Part shown: in pieces, positions 1 through 7,898 of the stretch
Position numbering within the stretch: position 1 is the first letter of the stretch
Layout of the letters: the number at the start of each line of letters is the position of its first letter
From: DATILI01 sp035476635
Lineage (GTDB): Bacteria; Pseudomonadota; Gammaproteobacteria; Burkholderiales; Burkholderiaceae_C
Direction: 5' to 3'
Length of the DNA: 16,026 nt
NCBI GenBank assembly: GCA_035476635.1
Contig: DATILI010000074.1
Coordinates: 1-16,026, forward strand
Position numbers and translations under genes: made by a program
The notes under the pieces: generated by a model
Told to the model about the DNA's origin: nothing
Database searches by the model: none
The model's input: only the letters and a program-made list of their open reading frames with translations

Positions 1-2247
1 CCACTTGGCACAGGCGCGTTTCTTTCGGCCCCGGTGCGCAGTGCGCTGGACCTGCAGACTTACGTTCCCCTACAGGTGTCGGTGCTGGTGCGCGACAGCT
101 ATCAGCCCGTCACGCTGGGCGCGCTGATCCCCATCAGCAAGCTGGGCGAGGCCGAGGCCGCCATGGGCAAGCATGTGCTGAGCCGCCAGTCGCTGTATCT
201 GCTCGACGGGCGCGTGCTGATGCGCAGCGCCCACCAGCATCCCTATCTTGCCGGCGTGGCGCCCGAGTCGGCCTCCGTGGCGCGCAAGGCGGCGAGCCAG
301 GCTGCGGGTGAATTCGAGGCCAAGGGGAGCAGCGGCGCGGGTCTTGCCGGGGCTTATCTGCGCTCGGAGAGCTATCCCTACATCGCGGCCAGCGCGCAGG
401 CCAGTGAAAGCTACCTGGCGCCCTGGCGGCAGCGCACGCTGGTCAAGACTGGCGTTCTCCTGCTGTTCCTGCTGCTGCTCGGCGGCGCCGGCCTGGTTTT
501 GCTCAGGACGCAGGCCTCGCTGGCGACGAGCAGCTCGGTCTACCGCAGGCTGTTCGAGGACGTGGCGGATAGCGTCATGTACCTGACGCCCACCGGCGAG
601 ATCAAGGGCCTCAACGCAGCCGCGCTGCGCCTGACCGGCAACGCCGAGGCCAGCGACGTCGTCGGGCGCAGTGTGTTCGATTTCATCCCGCGCAACATAG
701 ACACACAAACCGGGCAACCCAGCACCCTGGCGTTGGAGCGCTTCGCGCGCGCTCTGGCGGGCGAGCGCCTGCGCTTCGAATACAGCTTCGATGGGCCTGC
801 GTCCAAGCAGCGCGTCGACTGCGACATCCGTCTGTCGGCCTTCGAAACCGCAGGCGAAAAATTCATCCTGCTGGTGATGCGCGACATCACCGATGAGCGC
901 CGCCACGTGCGCCAGCAGGAATACCTGGCCAACCATGACGTACTGACCGGCCTGCCCAACCGCTACAGCCTGGTCCGCACGCTGGAACGCCATATCGAGA
1001 ACACGCCGGCCGAGCCGCTGCAACTGCTGCTGATCAATCTCGTGCGGTTCAAGGAAATCAACGAAAGCTTCGGCCACCGCACCGGCGACACCATGCTGGA
1101 GGTGGTCGCGCAAAGGCTGGCCAAGAGTCTGGAAGACAAGGGCTGGAGCCTGGCGCGCCTGGGCGGCACCGACCTGGTCGCCCTGCGCAGGAACAACGCC
1201 GCGGCCGCGGTCGAAATCGTTGCCCCGCTGATCCTCAAGGCCGCCGGCGACCCGATCGGCATCAGCGACACCTCGGTTTCGCTGCAGGCGCTGCTGGGCG
1301 CCACCCGCTATCCGGACGACGCGCTGGACGCGAGCCAGTTGCTTCGTTGCGCAGAAGTCGCCACCGCGCGCGCCAAGGCCGAAGGCGCTTACTTTGCCTG
1401 GTACGGCAAGGAGTTCGATCACAGCCCCGGGCATGACCTCAAGATGCGCGCCGAACTCAGCACCGCGATCCGCGAAGGGCAGTTGCAACTGGCGTATCAA
1501 CCCAAGGTCTGGCTGGAGGGCAAGGAGTTGGCCGGCGTGGAGGCCTTGCTGCGCTGGAACCACCCCAAGCGCGGCTGGATTTCGCCGATGGAGTTCATCC
1601 CGCTGGCGGAGTCCACCGAGCTGATCCATCCGCTGACGCGCTGGGTCATCGGCGAGGCCATGGAGCAGATCCTGCTGTGGCAAAAGCAGGGCCGGCCGCT
1701 GAAGGTGGCAGTCAACATCAGCACCAACAATTTGCAGGACCCCGACTTCACCGAGTACGTCAAGGACCTGCTGCAGCGCAAGGGGGTTCCCGCCGAGTTG
1801 CTCGAGCTTGAAATCACCGAAGGGGCGCTGGCGCGCAACCCGGAGATCGTGCTGCGCCGGCTGCAGGACTTGCGCGCGACCGGGCTGGGCCTGTCGCTGG
1901 ACGACTTCGGCACCGGCTTTTCCAGCCTGTCTTACGTCAGCCAGTTTCCGTTCACCTCGATCAAGATCGACAAGAGCTTTGTGTCCGCGCTGCTGAGCAG
2001 CCCGCGCGACCGGCAAGTCGCCGAGTCCACCATCTCGCTGGGCCGCAAGCTCGATTTGCAGACCATCGCCGAGGGCGTGGAAGACGACGCCACGGCGTCC
2101 GCCCTGCTGGCGCTGGAGTGCGATATCGCGCAGGGCTACCTGTTCGCCAAGCCCATGCTCGCCACCGAGTTCGAGGCCTGGCGCGCGGAGCATGAAGCGA
2201 TGCTGGCGGAAGCACGGCGCGAGGCACTCGCCAGCCCCCGTCTATAG
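1..2247 (+). CDS. Membrane PAS-GGDEF-EAL cyclic-di-GMP phosphodiesterase (5' end missing)
   Basis: The frame is open from base 1, so the N-terminus lies outside the window; a GTG at 34 is probably internal. The visible part holds an extracytoplasmic sensor segment (to about 430, dCache-like), one hydrophobic helix (about 440-510), a PAS domain (about 535-890), a GGDEF domain (about 930-1400) and an EAL domain (about 1450-2180). The EAL half keeps every catalytic feature I can check: E of EAL (1540), N of VNIS (1714), E of LEITE (1819), the DDFGTG aspartates (1900-1905), K of IKIDK (1963), E of AEGVE (2080) and Q of AQGY (2131). The GGDEF signature reads GGTDL (1162-1176) and the upstream metal-binding Asp of the DxD segment is Asn (1036). 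Inference: it hydrolyses c-di-GMP in response to a periplasmic and a PAS signal, while the GGDEF domain has lost cyclase activity. Convergent with the next gene. Confidence 0.93.
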   Translation, partial: PLGTGAFLSAPVRSALDLQTYVPLQVSVLVRDSYQPVTLGALIPISKLGEAEAAMGKHVLSRQSLYLLDGRVLMRSAHQHPYLAGVAPESASVARKAASQAAGEFEAKGSSGAGLAGAYLRSESYPYIAASAQASESYLAPWRQRTLVKTGVLLLFLLLLGGAGLVLLRTQASLATSSSVYRRLFEDVADSVMYLTPTGEIKGLNAAALRLTGNAEASDVVGRSVFDFIPRNIDTQTGQPSTLALERFARALAGERLRFEYSFDGPASKQRVDCDIRLSAFETAGEKFILLVMRDITDERRHVRQQEYLANHDVLTGLPNRYSLVRTLERHIENTPAEPLQLLLINLVRFKEINESFGHRTGDTMLEVVAQRLAKSLEDKGWSLARLGGTDLVALRRNNAAAAVEIVAPLILKAAGDPIGISDTSVSLQALLGATRYPDDALDASQLLRCAEVATARAKAEGAYFAWYGKEFDHSPGHDLKMRAELSTAIREGQLQLAYQPKVWLEGKELAGVEALLRWNHPKRGWISPMEFIPLAESTELIHPLTRWVIGEAMEQILLWQKQGRPLKVAVNISTNNLQDPDFTEYVKDLLQRKGVPAELLELEITEGALARNPEIVLRRLQDLRATGLGLSLDDFGTGFSSLSYVSQFPFTSIKIDKSFVSALLSSPRDRQVAESTISLGRKLDLQTIAEGVEDDATASALLALECDIAQGYLFAKPMLATEFEAWRAEHEAMLAEARREALASPRL

Positions 2248-2269
2248 CGCAAGGGAAAGGGTGCGCTAT
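2244..2269. terminator. Possible bidirectional terminator hairpin
   Basis: Perfect 8-bp stem: ATAGCGCA (2244-2251) pairs with TGCGCTAT (2262-2269) around a 10-base loop. It overlaps the stop codon of the EAL protein and fills the 23-bp gap to the convergent gamma-glutamyltranspeptidase gene. A short T run (ATTTC) follows on the + strand. Position and symmetry suggest a shared terminator; the weak T tract keeps this tentative. Confidence 0.45.
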
Positions 2270-2270
2270 T

Positions 2271-4262
2271 TCAGCGCGGCACGGCGTCTCCGAGCACCAG
2301 CCCTTCGCGCCGCGGATCGGCCCCGCCCACCAGTGCCGGCAAGCCGTTGTTGTGGCCTCGGATGATGGTGGAGACGCCGCTGGACTGCGCGGCGAAAGAC
2401 ACGGTATGCCCCAGCGTACGCAGGCCCGCGAGCAGCGGGTCGTTCAGCCCGCTGTTGCTGACATCGATCGCCGGATGCTCGCCGCCCACACCGGTCGTGC
2501 TGCTGTTGGCCGCGCCGAAGTTGACCATCGAGGTGGCTTGCTGGGCATCGAGCTTCCAGTCGAGCGCGCTGACGATGGTCTTGACCACGAACTGGATGAT
2601 GGTGGCGCCGCCGGGCGAGCCGGTGGCCATGACGAAGTCGCCGCGCGAGCCGTCGGCCGCCTTGGCGAACATGATCGTGGGCGCCATCGAGCTGCGCGGC
2701 CGCTTCAGCGGGCCGATGCGGTTGGCGATCAGGCCCGACGCGTCAGTCGGATCGAAGGAAAAGTCGGTCAACTGGTTGTTCAGCAGGAAGCCGCGCGTGA
2801 AGTGGAACGAGCCCATGCCGCTTTCGATCGTCGTGGTCATCACCACCACGTTGCCTCGGGCGTCGACGATGGACATATGCGTCGTTCCCTTGCCTTCGGT
2901 CGCGCTCACGCCCAGGATCTGATGGCCCGGGAAAACGCCGGGCGTCGCGGTGCCCATGCTCTTTGTGGTTGAGATCAGCGAGGCGCGGCTCACCAGGTAG
3001 GGCTTGCTCAGCATCGCATCCACGCTGCCGCCGGGCAGCGGCACGAAATCGGTGTCGGCCACGTATTTGTTGCGGTCCGCATAGGCCAGGCGCTCGGCCT
3101 CGCTGATCAGGTGCACACCCATCACCGAGGGCTTGCCACCCTCGCCATTGACGGCGGTGGGGGGCAAGGCGGCCAGATCGAAGTTGTCCAGGATGCCAAG
3201 CGTCTGCGCCACCGCGATGCCGCCGGACGACGGCGGCCCCATGCCGCAGACCCAGTAGCTGCGGTAGGTCGAGCAGACGGCCGCGCGGCGCACGGCCTTG
3301 TAGTTGGCCAGGTCGCTCATCTCGGTCAGGCCCGGCGTGATGGCCACGGTGGTGGTGGCGCCGCCGCTGGTGGCCTTGATCTTGTCCACGATGGATTGCG
3401 CGATCGGGCCGGTGTGCAGGGCGTTCGCGCCGCCCTGGGCAATGGAGGTGAGCGTTGCCGCATAGGCCGGGTTCTTGATGACGGTGCCCAGCGCCTTGGG
3501 AGAGTAGTCGGCGTTCAGGAAGTACGCCGTGGCCTCCGCGTCGCGCAGCAGGTCGTTGCGCGCGCCGCTGATGGCCGAGGCCATGCGCCCGCTGATCGGA
3601 AAGCCATCGCCGGCGAGCTTGATGCCGGGCTGGAACAGGTCGGCCCACGGCATGCGGCCGTTGTCCTGGTGCGCCAGCTCCAGCATCCGCACCGCGCCGG
3701 GCGTGCCGATCGAGCGCCCGCTGGCGCGCACGTTCGAGAACGGGTTGCCCAGGTCGGGCTTGGGCGTGGAGGTGTCGCTTGCGCTGACGTGGCGCAGGTA
3801 ATTCTCGGTGGCGGCCGCCGGTGCGGTTTCGCGGCCGTCGTAGGACTGCACGGCCTTGGTCGCGGCGTTGTAGTGCAACATGAAGGCACCGCCGCCCAGG
3901 CCGGAAGATTGCGGCTCCACCAGCCCCAGCACCGCCTGCACGGCGACCGCCGCGTCGACCGCGCTGCCGCCCGCCTTCAGCACTTCGCAGCCGGCCTGGG
4001 TGGCACGCGGATTCGCCGTGACCACCATGTAGTTGCGCGTGGTGACCGCCTTGGCGCCGGTCTTGTAGCCGGACTGCGGCTCGGGAATGGCCGGGTCGCC
4101 GGGCAAGCCCGAGCCCACGACCACGGTGCCGGTGCTCGTGCCTTGCAGGCAATGCTGCAATTCCTCGTCGCTGCCGCTGCAACCCCACAGCGACAACAAG
4201 GACAGGGTCAAGGGTGCCAACCATCGCACCCGGACTATCAGATCAGTTTTCACGCCAAGCAT
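2271..4262 (-). CDS. ggt: Gamma-glutamyltranspeptidase, probable lipoprotein
   Basis: 663-residue Ntn-hydrolase of the gamma-glutamyltransferase family, which cleaves glutathione and other gamma-glutamyl compounds and self-cleaves into two subunits. Family motifs appear in order: SSGLGGGAFM, GMGPPSSGGI, GTTHMSIVD with the predicted processing nucleophile Thr460, LLNNQLTDFS, KRPRSSMAPT and GSPGGATII. The N-terminus has a charged start, a hydrophobic core and LSLWGC with Cys28, which reads as a lipobox (Trp at -2 is unusual), so an envelope-anchored periplasmic enzyme is likely. It is somewhat longer than the roughly 580-residue E. coli protein, partly through a Ser/Gly-rich stretch after the signal. 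The ATG at 4262 has only a weak AGGGA upstream but gives a good signal peptide. It lies 122 bp downstream of the flavin oxidoreductase gene on the same strand, with its own candidate promoter between them. Confidence 0.95.
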   Translation of the reverse strand: MLGVKTDLIVRVRWLAPLTLSLLSLWGCSGSDEELQHCLQGTSTGTVVVGSGLPGDPAIPEPQSGYKTGAKAVTTRNYMVVTANPRATQAGCEVLKAGGSAVDAAVAVQAVLGLVEPQSSGLGGGAFMLHYNAATKAVQSYDGRETAPAAATENYLRHVSASDTSTPKPDLGNPFSNVRASGRSIGTPGAVRMLELAHQDNGRMPWADLFQPGIKLAGDGFPISGRMASAISGARNDLLRDAEATAYFLNADYSPKALGTVIKNPAYAATLTSIAQGGANALHTGPIAQSIVDKIKATSGGATTTVAITPGLTEMSDLANYKAVRRAAVCSTYRSYWVCGMGPPSSGGIAVAQTLGILDNFDLAALPPTAVNGEGGKPSVMGVHLISEAERLAYADRNKYVADTDFVPLPGGSVDAMLSKPYLVSRASLISTTKSMGTATPGVFPGHQILGVSATEGKGTTHMSIVDARGNVVVMTTTIESGMGSFHFTRGFLLNNQLTDFSFDPTDASGLIANRIGPLKRPRSSMAPTIMFAKAADGSRGDFVMATGSPGGATIIQFVVKTIVSALDWKLDAQQATSMVNFGAANSSTTGVGGEHPAIDVSNSGLNDPLLAGLRTLGHTVSFAAQSSGVSTIIRGHNNGLPALVGGADPRREGLVLGDAVPR

Positions 4263-4329
4263 TTTTTGTTTCCCTTTTCATTGCATGAGGAGTCAAAGTG
4301 GGGCCGCCGGGCTCTTGCACGGCCGGTCC

Positions 4330-4370
4330 ATTACCAGCAGGCACCACGCGCTTGTCAAGCGCTTGGTGCC
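4330..4370 (-). promoter_or_regulatory. Candidate ggt promoter inside a 31-bp near-perfect palindrome
   Basis: Bases 4340-4370 form a palindrome: arms GGCACCA-c-GCGCTTG and CAAGCGC-t-TGGTGCC around a single T, one mismatch in 15 pairs. On the - strand its centre reads TTGACA (4358-4353), a perfect -35 box; 17 bases further is GGTAAT (4335-4330), a 4/6 match to -10. This would start transcription about 60 bases before the ggt ATG. The nested CAAGCGCTTG (4356-4365) resembles the centre of LacI-family operators. No T run follows the stem, so a terminator for the upstream gene is less likely but not excluded. Confidence 0.5.
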
Positions 4371-4384
4371 ACGCATGCGACAAC

Positions 4385-5968
4385 TCACGCAACTGCCATG
4401 CCCGCCCGGTGGCCGTGCGTAAAGGCTTCCTCGAAGATCGAGTAGCCCGACAGGTCGCTGTGCGCGAAGTACAGGCGCTGCCATGCCTGCGGCTGTGGCT
4501 TTTGCAGCGCCGCCAGTGCCGCGTGGCCGCACAGGCCCGGCAGCGGAATGCTCATGGCGTGGCCGTAGCGCGTGATGTCGATGCGCGTGACCTTGGCCCG
4601 CAGGTCCGGATGCGGCACCGACAGCTCGGCCAGCACCGCGTCGCGCCAATGGCTCCAGGGCTGTTCCAGCAGCAGCTTGCGTATGGCGGCGGGATTGGCC
4701 GCGGCGGACAACGGCGCATGGTAGTGGGTCAGTACCGTCGCACCTGGCACCGCGCCCAGGCTTTGGTGCATGGCGTCCACGTAGCCCAGGCCTGGTGCGC
4801 CATAGATCAGGTTGTCCCAACTCGGGGCCGCGCCAGGCCGGTCGTGCAGGGGTGCGCGGATGTGCAGGTTGCTGACCAGCCAGGGCGCGTAGCGCAACAG
4901 GCGGGCAGCGGCCAGCAGCGCGGGCGGCGGGATTTCCATCACGCGTGCCGCCACGAACAGCGGCAGCGCCACCACGCATTGCTGCGCCTGCCAGCGCTCG
5001 ATGGCTTGCGTGGCGGTGTTCCAGGCGTCGACTTCCACGCCGTGGCGGCCGGCCGCAATCCGCGTCACCACGCGCCTGGGCTTGAGTCGTTCTTCCAGCG
5101 GCGCCGCGAGCTTTTCCGTCAGCCAGGCATTGCCCTGGGGCCAGGTCAGCACGGCGTCGCGCTCACCCGGTTCGCCACCCGGCGCGTGAAAGCCGTGGCG
5201 ACTGGCGAAGTAGTGAATGCCGGCCCAGGCCGAGACCACCTCCGGCCCCGCGCCGTAGTCGTCGCGGCAGCAATAGCTCAGGTACCAGCGCAGGTGCGCA
5301 TCGGTCAGTCCCTTCTGCTCCAGCCATGCGGCGAAGGTCGTCCGGTCCAGGTCCCGATGCACGGGCGACAAAGGCGCGCTGGACAGGGGAATCGCGAACT
5401 TCGCGGTGCGGCGCAAACGCTCGACCTCGTTGGCGAAGCGGCGGTACTGCGCCAGCGTGGCCTCGCCGACTTCGTGCACGGGCAGCAGGCCTTCATGCCA
5501 GGCGTCCTTGAAGAACAGGCGCTCCTGCGGGCTGTGGCACAGATGCCGTTCGTCGTAAGTCCAGCGGCCGGCAACGCGGTGGCGCACGCCAAGCTCTTCC
5601 AGCAGATCCTGCACCTCCCGCGCGTCATCTTCCGGCACCGGCAGGTAGTGTGCGCCGAGCGGGCAGGCCACGCCGTTGAGCAGGCCGCCGCGGCTGTTGC
5701 CACCAGCCGTGTCTTCGAGCTCCAGCAGGTGGAAGTCGTCGATGCCGCGCAGGCGCAGGGCGCGCGCTGCGGCCAGGCCCGCCACGCCGCCGCCGGCAAT
5801 GACGACCCGGGTTCGGTGCGTCACCGCGGGCGCAGGCCAGGACCGGGCTTCGCGCAAGGTGTGGCCGCGCTCGTCATGGACTCCGGTAAAGCCGCCGGCG
5901 ATCTCGGCTGGCTGCTCGCACCCCGTCAGCGCCAGTGCACCCGCGCCCAGGAACTGCCGGCGTTTCAT
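4385..5968 (-). CDS. Tat-exported FAD-dependent oxidoreductase (amine-oxidase-like fold)
   Basis: 527 residues. The N-terminus MKRRQFLGAGALALTGC has a twin-arginine motif (RRQFL), a short hydrophobic core and a lipobox with Cys17, so it is probably exported folded with its cofactor and lipid-anchored. A Rossmann FAD-binding site follows: VVIAGGGVAGLAAA (residues 55-68), then LLELEDTAGGNSRGG, which matches the second FAD-contacting region of amine-oxidase/NAD_binding_8 proteins. The C-terminal YFAHSDLSGYSIFEEAFTHG fits the final FAD-binding strand and helix of such enzymes. The substrate is unknown. It starts 7 bases after the stop of the aminopropyltransferase gene, so the two are almost surely cotranscribed and translationally coupled; by association it may oxidise a polyamine or polyamine conjugate, which is inference. 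It could also be a desaturase-like or protoporphyrinogen-oxidase-like flavoprotein. Confidence 0.85.
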   Translation of the reverse strand: MKRRQFLGAGALALTGCEQPAEIAGGFTGVHDERGHTLREARSWPAPAVTHRTRVVIAGGGVAGLAAARALRLRGIDDFHLLELEDTAGGNSRGGLLNGVACPLGAHYLPVPEDDAREVQDLLEELGVRHRVAGRWTYDERHLCHSPQERLFFKDAWHEGLLPVHEVGEATLAQYRRFANEVERLRRTAKFAIPLSSAPLSPVHRDLDRTTFAAWLEQKGLTDAHLRWYLSYCCRDDYGAGPEVVSAWAGIHYFASRHGFHAPGGEPGERDAVLTWPQGNAWLTEKLAAPLEERLKPRRVVTRIAAGRHGVEVDAWNTATQAIERWQAQQCVVALPLFVAARVMEIPPPALLAAARLLRYAPWLVSNLHIRAPLHDRPGAAPSWDNLIYGAPGLGYVDAMHQSLGAVPGATVLTHYHAPLSAAANPAAIRKLLLEQPWSHWRDAVLAELSVPHPDLRAKVTRIDITRYGHAMSIPLPGLCGHAALAALQKPQPQAWQRLYFAHSDLSGYSIFEEAFTHGHRAGMAVA

Positions 5969-5975
5969 GCGCAGC

Positions 5976-7523
5976 TCAATGAACGACCTTGCCCCATTCG
6001 CGCTCGTAGGTCGTCACCAGCACCTGGTTGGACAAGCGATTCACCTCGGTCGGCACACGCGCCATGTCGCGCGGAAAATCGAACATCAAGGGCAGCGTGG
6101 GTAGCGTGAGGTAACGCAGGTTTTCCGGCAATGCCTGGGCCAGGCGAAATGGCCGCCGGCTGGCCACCACGAAGCCCCACTCCCCGAAGCTGGGCACATG
6201 CGCGTGATAGGGCGCGGTCTGCAGGCCGACGGACTCCATGGTCTGCACCACGGTCCAGAAGCTTTGGCGCGCCACCAGCGGCGAGGTGGTCTGCACCACG
6301 GCATAGCCGCTGGCGGCCAGGCGGCGGTCCAGCAGCGCGTAGAACGAATTGGTATAGAGCTTGCCGATCGAGAAGTTGGTCGGGTCGGGAAAGTCCACGA
6401 TGATGATGTCGAAGCTCTCTTGCGTGTCTTCCAGCCACTTGAAGGCATCGGTGTTCACGATCTTCAGTTTCGGCGAAGCCAGGGCGCCGCCGTTGAGCCG
6501 GACCAGGGTCGGGTCGCTGGCGAACAGGCGCGTCATGTGCGGGTCCAGCTCCACCAGGGTGACGCTCTCGACGCTTGGGTACTTGAGCACCTCGCGCACC
6601 GCCATGCCGTCGCCGCCGCCAAGCACGGCCACGCGCCTGGGTGCGCCTTGCGCGGCCATCGCCGGGTGCACCAGCGCCTCGTGGTAGCGGTATTCGTCGC
6701 GCTCGGCGAACTGCAGGTTGCCATTGAGAAACAGCCGGTGCCCGGCCTTGCCATTGGTCACCACGATGCGCTGGTAGGGCGAGGACGCTGTCATCACGAT
6801 GCGGTCCTGGTAGAACTTGTCCTCGGCCAGGGTGGTGATCTCGCCGGCGGCGGCGAAGCCGGCGGCGAGCGCCGCGAACGTCAGCACGCAGGCCAGCGCG
6901 TGCAAGCCAAAGCGCCGCAGCTCGTGGCGAAACAGCCAAAGCGCCCACAAGGCCACGGCCGCATTCATCAGGCCGAACAGCAAGCCGGTGCGGATCAAGC
7001 CGAGCTGCGGCACCAAGAGCAGCGGAAACGCCACCGACACCGCCAGCGCGCCCAGGTAATCGAAGGTCAGTACCTGCGAGACCAGGTCCTTGAGCGCGAC
7101 GTTGCGCTTGAGAATGCGCATCACCAGCGGAATCTCCAGGCCGACCAGCATGCCGACCATCAGCACCATGCCATACAGCAGCAGCCGGAAGGCGCCGGGC
7201 ACATAGGCGTTTGCGACAAACAGCAGCGCGGGAAGCGAGCCGCCCACCAGCGCCACCAGCAGCTCGATGCGCAGGAAGTGCGCCGGCAGTTGGCGCTCGA
7301 AAAAGCGCGAGAGGTACGAGCCGATTCCCATCGCGAACAGGTAGCTGCCGATGATGGTGGAGAACTGCAGGACCGAATCGCCCAGCACATACGAAGCGAG
7401 GGCACCGGCCGCCAGCTCATAGACGAGGCCGCACGCGGCGACCACGAAGACGCTGGCGAGCAAGGCGACTTCAAGCGGCCGGGGCGCGGCTTGGGATTGT
7501 GAAATCATCGGGACAGAGCGCAT
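5976..7523 (-). CDS. Membrane-bound spermidine-synthase-like aminopropyltransferase
   Basis: 515 residues in two parts. Residues about 15-230 contain roughly seven hydrophobic helices. Residues about 230-500 form a spermidine-synthase domain: DEYRYHE (276-282), nucleotide-binding GGGDG (302-306), VELDP with Glu325, NTDAF with Asp359, and DIIIVDFPDP, whose Asp377 and Asp380 match the catalytic DxxD of SpeE. It therefore keeps the residues expected for moving an aminopropyl group from decarboxylated SAM to an amine. This is the 'predicted spermidine synthase with an N-terminal membrane domain' type rather than soluble SpeE. No adenosylmethionine decarboxylase gene is in the window. The start is uncertain: ATG at 7523 or the ATG at 7508 (Met6), neither with a clear ribosome binding site; the upstream palindromic repeat runs almost to the first ATG. 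Confidence 0.88.
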   Translation of the reverse strand: MRSVPMISQSQAAPRPLEVALLASVFVVAACGLVYELAAGALASYVLGDSVLQFSTIIGSYLFAMGIGSYLSRFFERQLPAHFLRIELLVALVGGSLPALLFVANAYVPGAFRLLLYGMVLMVGMLVGLEIPLVMRILKRNVALKDLVSQVLTFDYLGALAVSVAFPLLLVPQLGLIRTGLLFGLMNAAVALWALWLFRHELRRFGLHALACVLTFAALAAGFAAAGEITTLAEDKFYQDRIVMTASSPYQRIVVTNGKAGHRLFLNGNLQFAERDEYRYHEALVHPAMAAQGAPRRVAVLGGGDGMAVREVLKYPSVESVTLVELDPHMTRLFASDPTLVRLNGGALASPKLKIVNTDAFKWLEDTQESFDIIIVDFPDPTNFSIGKLYTNSFYALLDRRLAASGYAVVQTTSPLVARQSFWTVVQTMESVGLQTAPYHAHVPSFGEWGFVVASRRPFRLAQALPENLRYLTLPTLPLMFDFPRDMARVPTEVNRLSNQVLVTTYEREWGKVVH

Positions 7524-7644
7524 AGGGCGTAGCGAGCGGACCGCGGGCTAGGCGGACGGAGCACAGGAACCGGAACGTACTTCCTGTACGTGAGGATTCC
7601 GAGCACCGCCCAACGCCGCCCCCGGTTCGCGCAGTAGCCTGGAC
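7524..7644. repeat. Imperfect long palindrome, probable dispersed intergenic repeat
   Basis: The whole gap between the DUF350 and aminopropyltransferase genes is one structured block. Nested arms are GGCTA (7546-7550)/TAGCC (7635-7639), GGCGG (7551-7555)/CCGCC (7606-7610), CGGA (7571-7574)/TCCG (7598-7601) and a tight core ACGTAC (7575-7580)/GTACGT (7586-7591) around TTCCT. GAGCAC occurs as a direct repeat on both sides of the core (7559-7564, 7601-7606). No coding frame is supported. It resembles repeat elements I recall between genes of Comamonadaceae, but I could not check copy number. It may form an RNA hairpin affecting expression of the two downstream genes. Confidence 0.6.
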
Positions 7645-7866
7645 TCAGCCGTGGATTGCTGCGGCGACGATGATGCTGACCCCCAGGCTCATCGCCGCAA
7701 CAACCAGCCCCAACGCAACATTCTGCTTCTCAACAATCTCCTCCCAGAGATCGTAGGGCGTGATCTTGTCGATGATGAGGAAGCTCAGCCAGAACACGAT
7801 CACGCCGATCAGCGCGTACAGGATGGAGCCGAAGAAGGCGCTCGCTTTGAGCCATTCAAGTCCCAT
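7645..7866 (-). CDS. Small DUF350-family membrane protein
   Basis: 73 residues with two hydrophobic helices (about 9-32 and 50-70) separated by the polar segment DKITPYDLWEEIVEKQN, the typical DUF350 (YjfL-like) loop. Many DUF350 proteins contain two such units; this one has a single unit. Function is unknown; it is an inner-membrane protein. A good GGAGG lies 7 bases before the ATG. It is 32 bases downstream of the DUF4178 gene and belongs to the same row. I recall DUF350 genes near membrane spermidine-synthase-like genes in other bacteria, which agrees with this layout. Confidence 0.9.
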   Translation of the reverse strand: MGLEWLKASAFFGSILYALIGVIVFWLSFLIIDKITPYDLWEEIVEKQNVALGLVVAAMSLGVSIIVAAAIHG

Positions 7867-7898
7867 GATGACCTCCAGGAAAAAACGTTGGATTCATT

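Noticed and set aside
70..2193. 707-codon open frame on the - strand opposite the GGDEF-EAL gene
   Set aside because: The + strand frame holds clear catalytic motifs throughout. The antisense product is Gln/Arg/Ala-rich with no recognisable domain, as expected from G/C-ending codons.
3111..4445. 444-codon + strand open frame across the gamma-glutamyltranspeptidase gene
   Set aside because: Antisense to a complete GGT reading frame; Gly/Arg/His-rich product without domains.
4298..6109. 603-codon open frame on the + strand across the flavoenzyme gene
   Set aside because: It runs antisense to a gene with convincing FAD motifs, also crosses intergenic DNA and a second gene, and has Gln/Arg/His-rich composition typical of a shadow frame.
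6198..7502. 434-codon + strand open frame across the aminopropyltransferase
   Set aside because: Antisense to SAM-binding and membrane segments; hydrophilic Gln/His-rich product with no motif.
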